From Alphaproteobacteria bacterium (lineage in GTDB: Bacteria > Pseudomonadota > Alphaproteobacteria > Geminicoccales > Geminicoccaceae): a stretch of 5,589 nucleotides of DNA. The position numbers and the translations under genes were made by a program. The DNA lies in the NCBI GenBank assembly GCA_026984595.1, contig JALSRW010000029.1, positions 1 through 5,589 on the forward strand, read 5' to 3'. The first letter of the stretch is position 1; each line of letters begins with the position of its first letter. Of the stretch, positions 4,445 through 5,589 are shown piece by piece. The notes beneath the pieces were generated by a model. It ran no database searches. It worked only from the letters and a program-made list of their open reading frames with translations, and had not been told where the DNA came from.

Positions 4445-5589
4445 TCAGGGGATCGATTCGCCGTGAAGGCGCACATCGAGTCCCTCGATCTCGACCTCGC
4501 GGTCGACGCGAATGCCGATGATCAGGTCCAGCAGCTTGAGCACCACGGCGGATACCAGCGCTGACCAGACAATGGTGGCAATGATGCCTTCGAGCTGGAT
4601 CCACACCTGCGCCGGGTTGCCCTCGAGCAGCCCGGGCGTGCCGCCCACGGATTCGGCCGCAAACACGCCCGTAAGCAGCGCGCCGACGATGCCGCCCACG
4701 CCGTGGACGCCGAACACGTCGAGGCTGTCGTCGTAACCGCCCATGCGCTTGAGCGAGGTGGCCCCCCAGTAGCAGGCGACACCGGCGGCCAGGCCGATTA
4801 TGAGCGCACCGCCCGGCAGCACGAAGCCGGAGGCCGGGGTGATGGCCACGAGGCCGCCGACCGCGCCGGTGACGATGCCGAGCAGGCTGGGCTTGCCCCG
4901 CAGCGCCCACTCGCAGAGCATCCAGGCGAGCGCGGCGGCGGCGGTCGCGATCTGCGTCACCGCCATCGCCATGCCGGCAAGGGCATTGGCGGCCACGGCC
5001 GAGCCGGCATTGAAGCCGAACCAGCCGACCCACAGCAGCGCGCCACCCACCATGGTCATGCGCAGGTCATGCGGCGGCATGGGTTCACGGTTGTAGCCCT
5101 CGCGCTTGCCGAGGATGAGCGCGGCCACGAGACCGGCAACACCGGCATTGATGTGCACCACGGTGCCGCCGGCGAAGTCGAGCACCCCGTCATCGCCGAG
5201 AAAGCCGCCGCCCCAGACCCAGTGCGTGACCGGCGAATAGACGAGCAGCGACCAGAGGATCATGAACAGCAGCATCGCCGAGAATTTCATGCGCTCGACG
5301 AAGGCGCCGACGATGAGCGCCGGGGTGATGATCGCAAAGGTCATCTGGAAGACCATGAACACGCTCTCGGGAATGGTCCCGGAGACGCTGTCCATGGTGA
5401 GTTCGCGCAGGAAGAGATTGGAGAGACCCCCCACATAGGCGTTGCCTTCGGCGAAGGCGAGGCTGTAGCCTGCCACCATCCACACCACCGTGATCGTGCA
5501 GCAGATCGCGAACACCTGCATGATCACGGAAAGCGCGTTCTTCTTGCGCACCATGCCGGCGTAGAAGAGCGCGAGCCCGGGGATCGTCA
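4445..5589 (-). CDS. amtB: AmtB-type ammonium transporter (5' end beyond the window)
   Basis: The visible 381 residues are most of an Amt/Mep/Rh-family ammonium channel, an inner-membrane trimer that conducts ammonium. The frame stays open to the right edge, reading TIPGLALFYAGMVRKKN. This matches an internal part of helix 1 in E. coli AmtB, so the methionine at 5552-5554 is internal and the true start is outside. Counting from that methionine, the pore twin histidines are H134 (VVHINAG) and H284 (FGVHGVGG), exactly 150 residues apart as in E. coli AmtB. The family residues F73 and F181 (phenylalanine gate), W114, D126 and S185 sit at the expected offsets. The cytoplasmic tail ends EGLDVRLHGESIP, matching the conserved EGLDV-HGE C-terminus that communicates with PII proteins. 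In many bacteria glnK (PII) lies just upstream of amtB; here that lies off the window. Confidence 0.96.
   Translation of the reverse strand, partial: TIPGLALFYAGMVRKKNALSVIMQVFAICCTITVVWMVAGYSLAFAEGNAYVGGLSNLFLRELTMDSVSGTIPESVFMVFQMTFAIITPALIVGAFVERMKFSAMLLFMILWSLLVYSPVTHWVWGGGFLGDDGVLDFAGGTVVHINAGVAGLVAALILGKREGYNREPMPPHDLRMTMVGGALLWVGWFGFNAGSAVAANALAGMAMAVTQIATAAAALAWMLCEWALRGKPSLLGIVTGAVGGLVAITPASGFVLPGGALIIGLAAGVACYWGATSLKRMGGYDDSLDVFGVHGVGGIVGALLTGVFAAESVGGTPGLLEGNPAQVWIQLEGIIATIVWSALVSAVVLKLLDLIIGIRVDREVEIEGLDVRLHGESIP

Noticed and set aside
3565..4521. A 318-codon plus-strand frame within the hydroxylase gene and past it
   Set aside because: Its translation is arginine- and alanine-rich low-complexity sequence in another frame of a clear flavoprotein gene, and it runs into the convergent transporter gene.
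5552..5554. ATG as the true start of the ammonium transporter
   Set aside because: The frame continues upstream with TIPGLALFYAG, a conserved part of the first Amt helix, so this methionine is internal.
1..5589. Mobile elements, CRISPR arrays, tRNA or rRNA genes
   Set aside because: No transposase or integrase motifs, no regularly spaced direct repeats, and no tRNA or rRNA signatures were seen on either strand.

Overview
The window is GC-rich and densely coding. It most likely comes from the chromosome of an alphaproteobacterium. The evidence is a perfect CtrA-type box (TTAA-N7-TTAAC), TadG/TadE-type Flp pilus genes in tandem, and a UbiH/COQ6-family hydroxylase with the GIHPIAGQG signature. 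No genus can be named from the sequence alone.

Layout. At the left edge, on the minus strand, lies the N-terminal third or less of a ROK-family sugar kinase, closest in appearance to E. coli Mak fructokinase. A 126-bp divergent intergenic region follows, carrying the CtrA-type box. Then comes a tight plus-strand operon of three Tad-pilus-associated genes: a TadG-like protein with a von Willebrand A domain (337-1626), a TadE-like protein with two EF-hand-like calcium loops (1634-2233), and a second TadE-like protein (2237-2812). The gaps between them are only 7 and 3 bp. After a 330-bp non-coding stretch rich in inverted repeats comes a plus-strand FAD-dependent ubiquinone-biosynthesis-type monooxygenase (3143-4381). 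It converges on a minus-strand AmtB-type ammonium transporter (4445 to beyond the right edge). A strong hairpin terminator sits between the two stop codons.

How the genes relate. The three Tad genes almost certainly act together at the cell envelope as minor or pseudopilin-like components of a Flp/Tad pilus, but no ATPase, secretin, platform or flp pilin gene is present here, so the main tad locus must lie elsewhere. The CtrA-type box would tie expression to the cell cycle or motility programme. The kinase, the hydroxylase and the transporter are housekeeping or metabolic neighbours with no obvious functional link to the pilus genes.

The most interesting signals are the CtrA-type box ahead of the pilus cassette and the calcium-loop pair inside the first TadE-like protein. 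I found no convincing evidence of a wholly new system, mobile element, CRISPR array, tRNA or rRNA.
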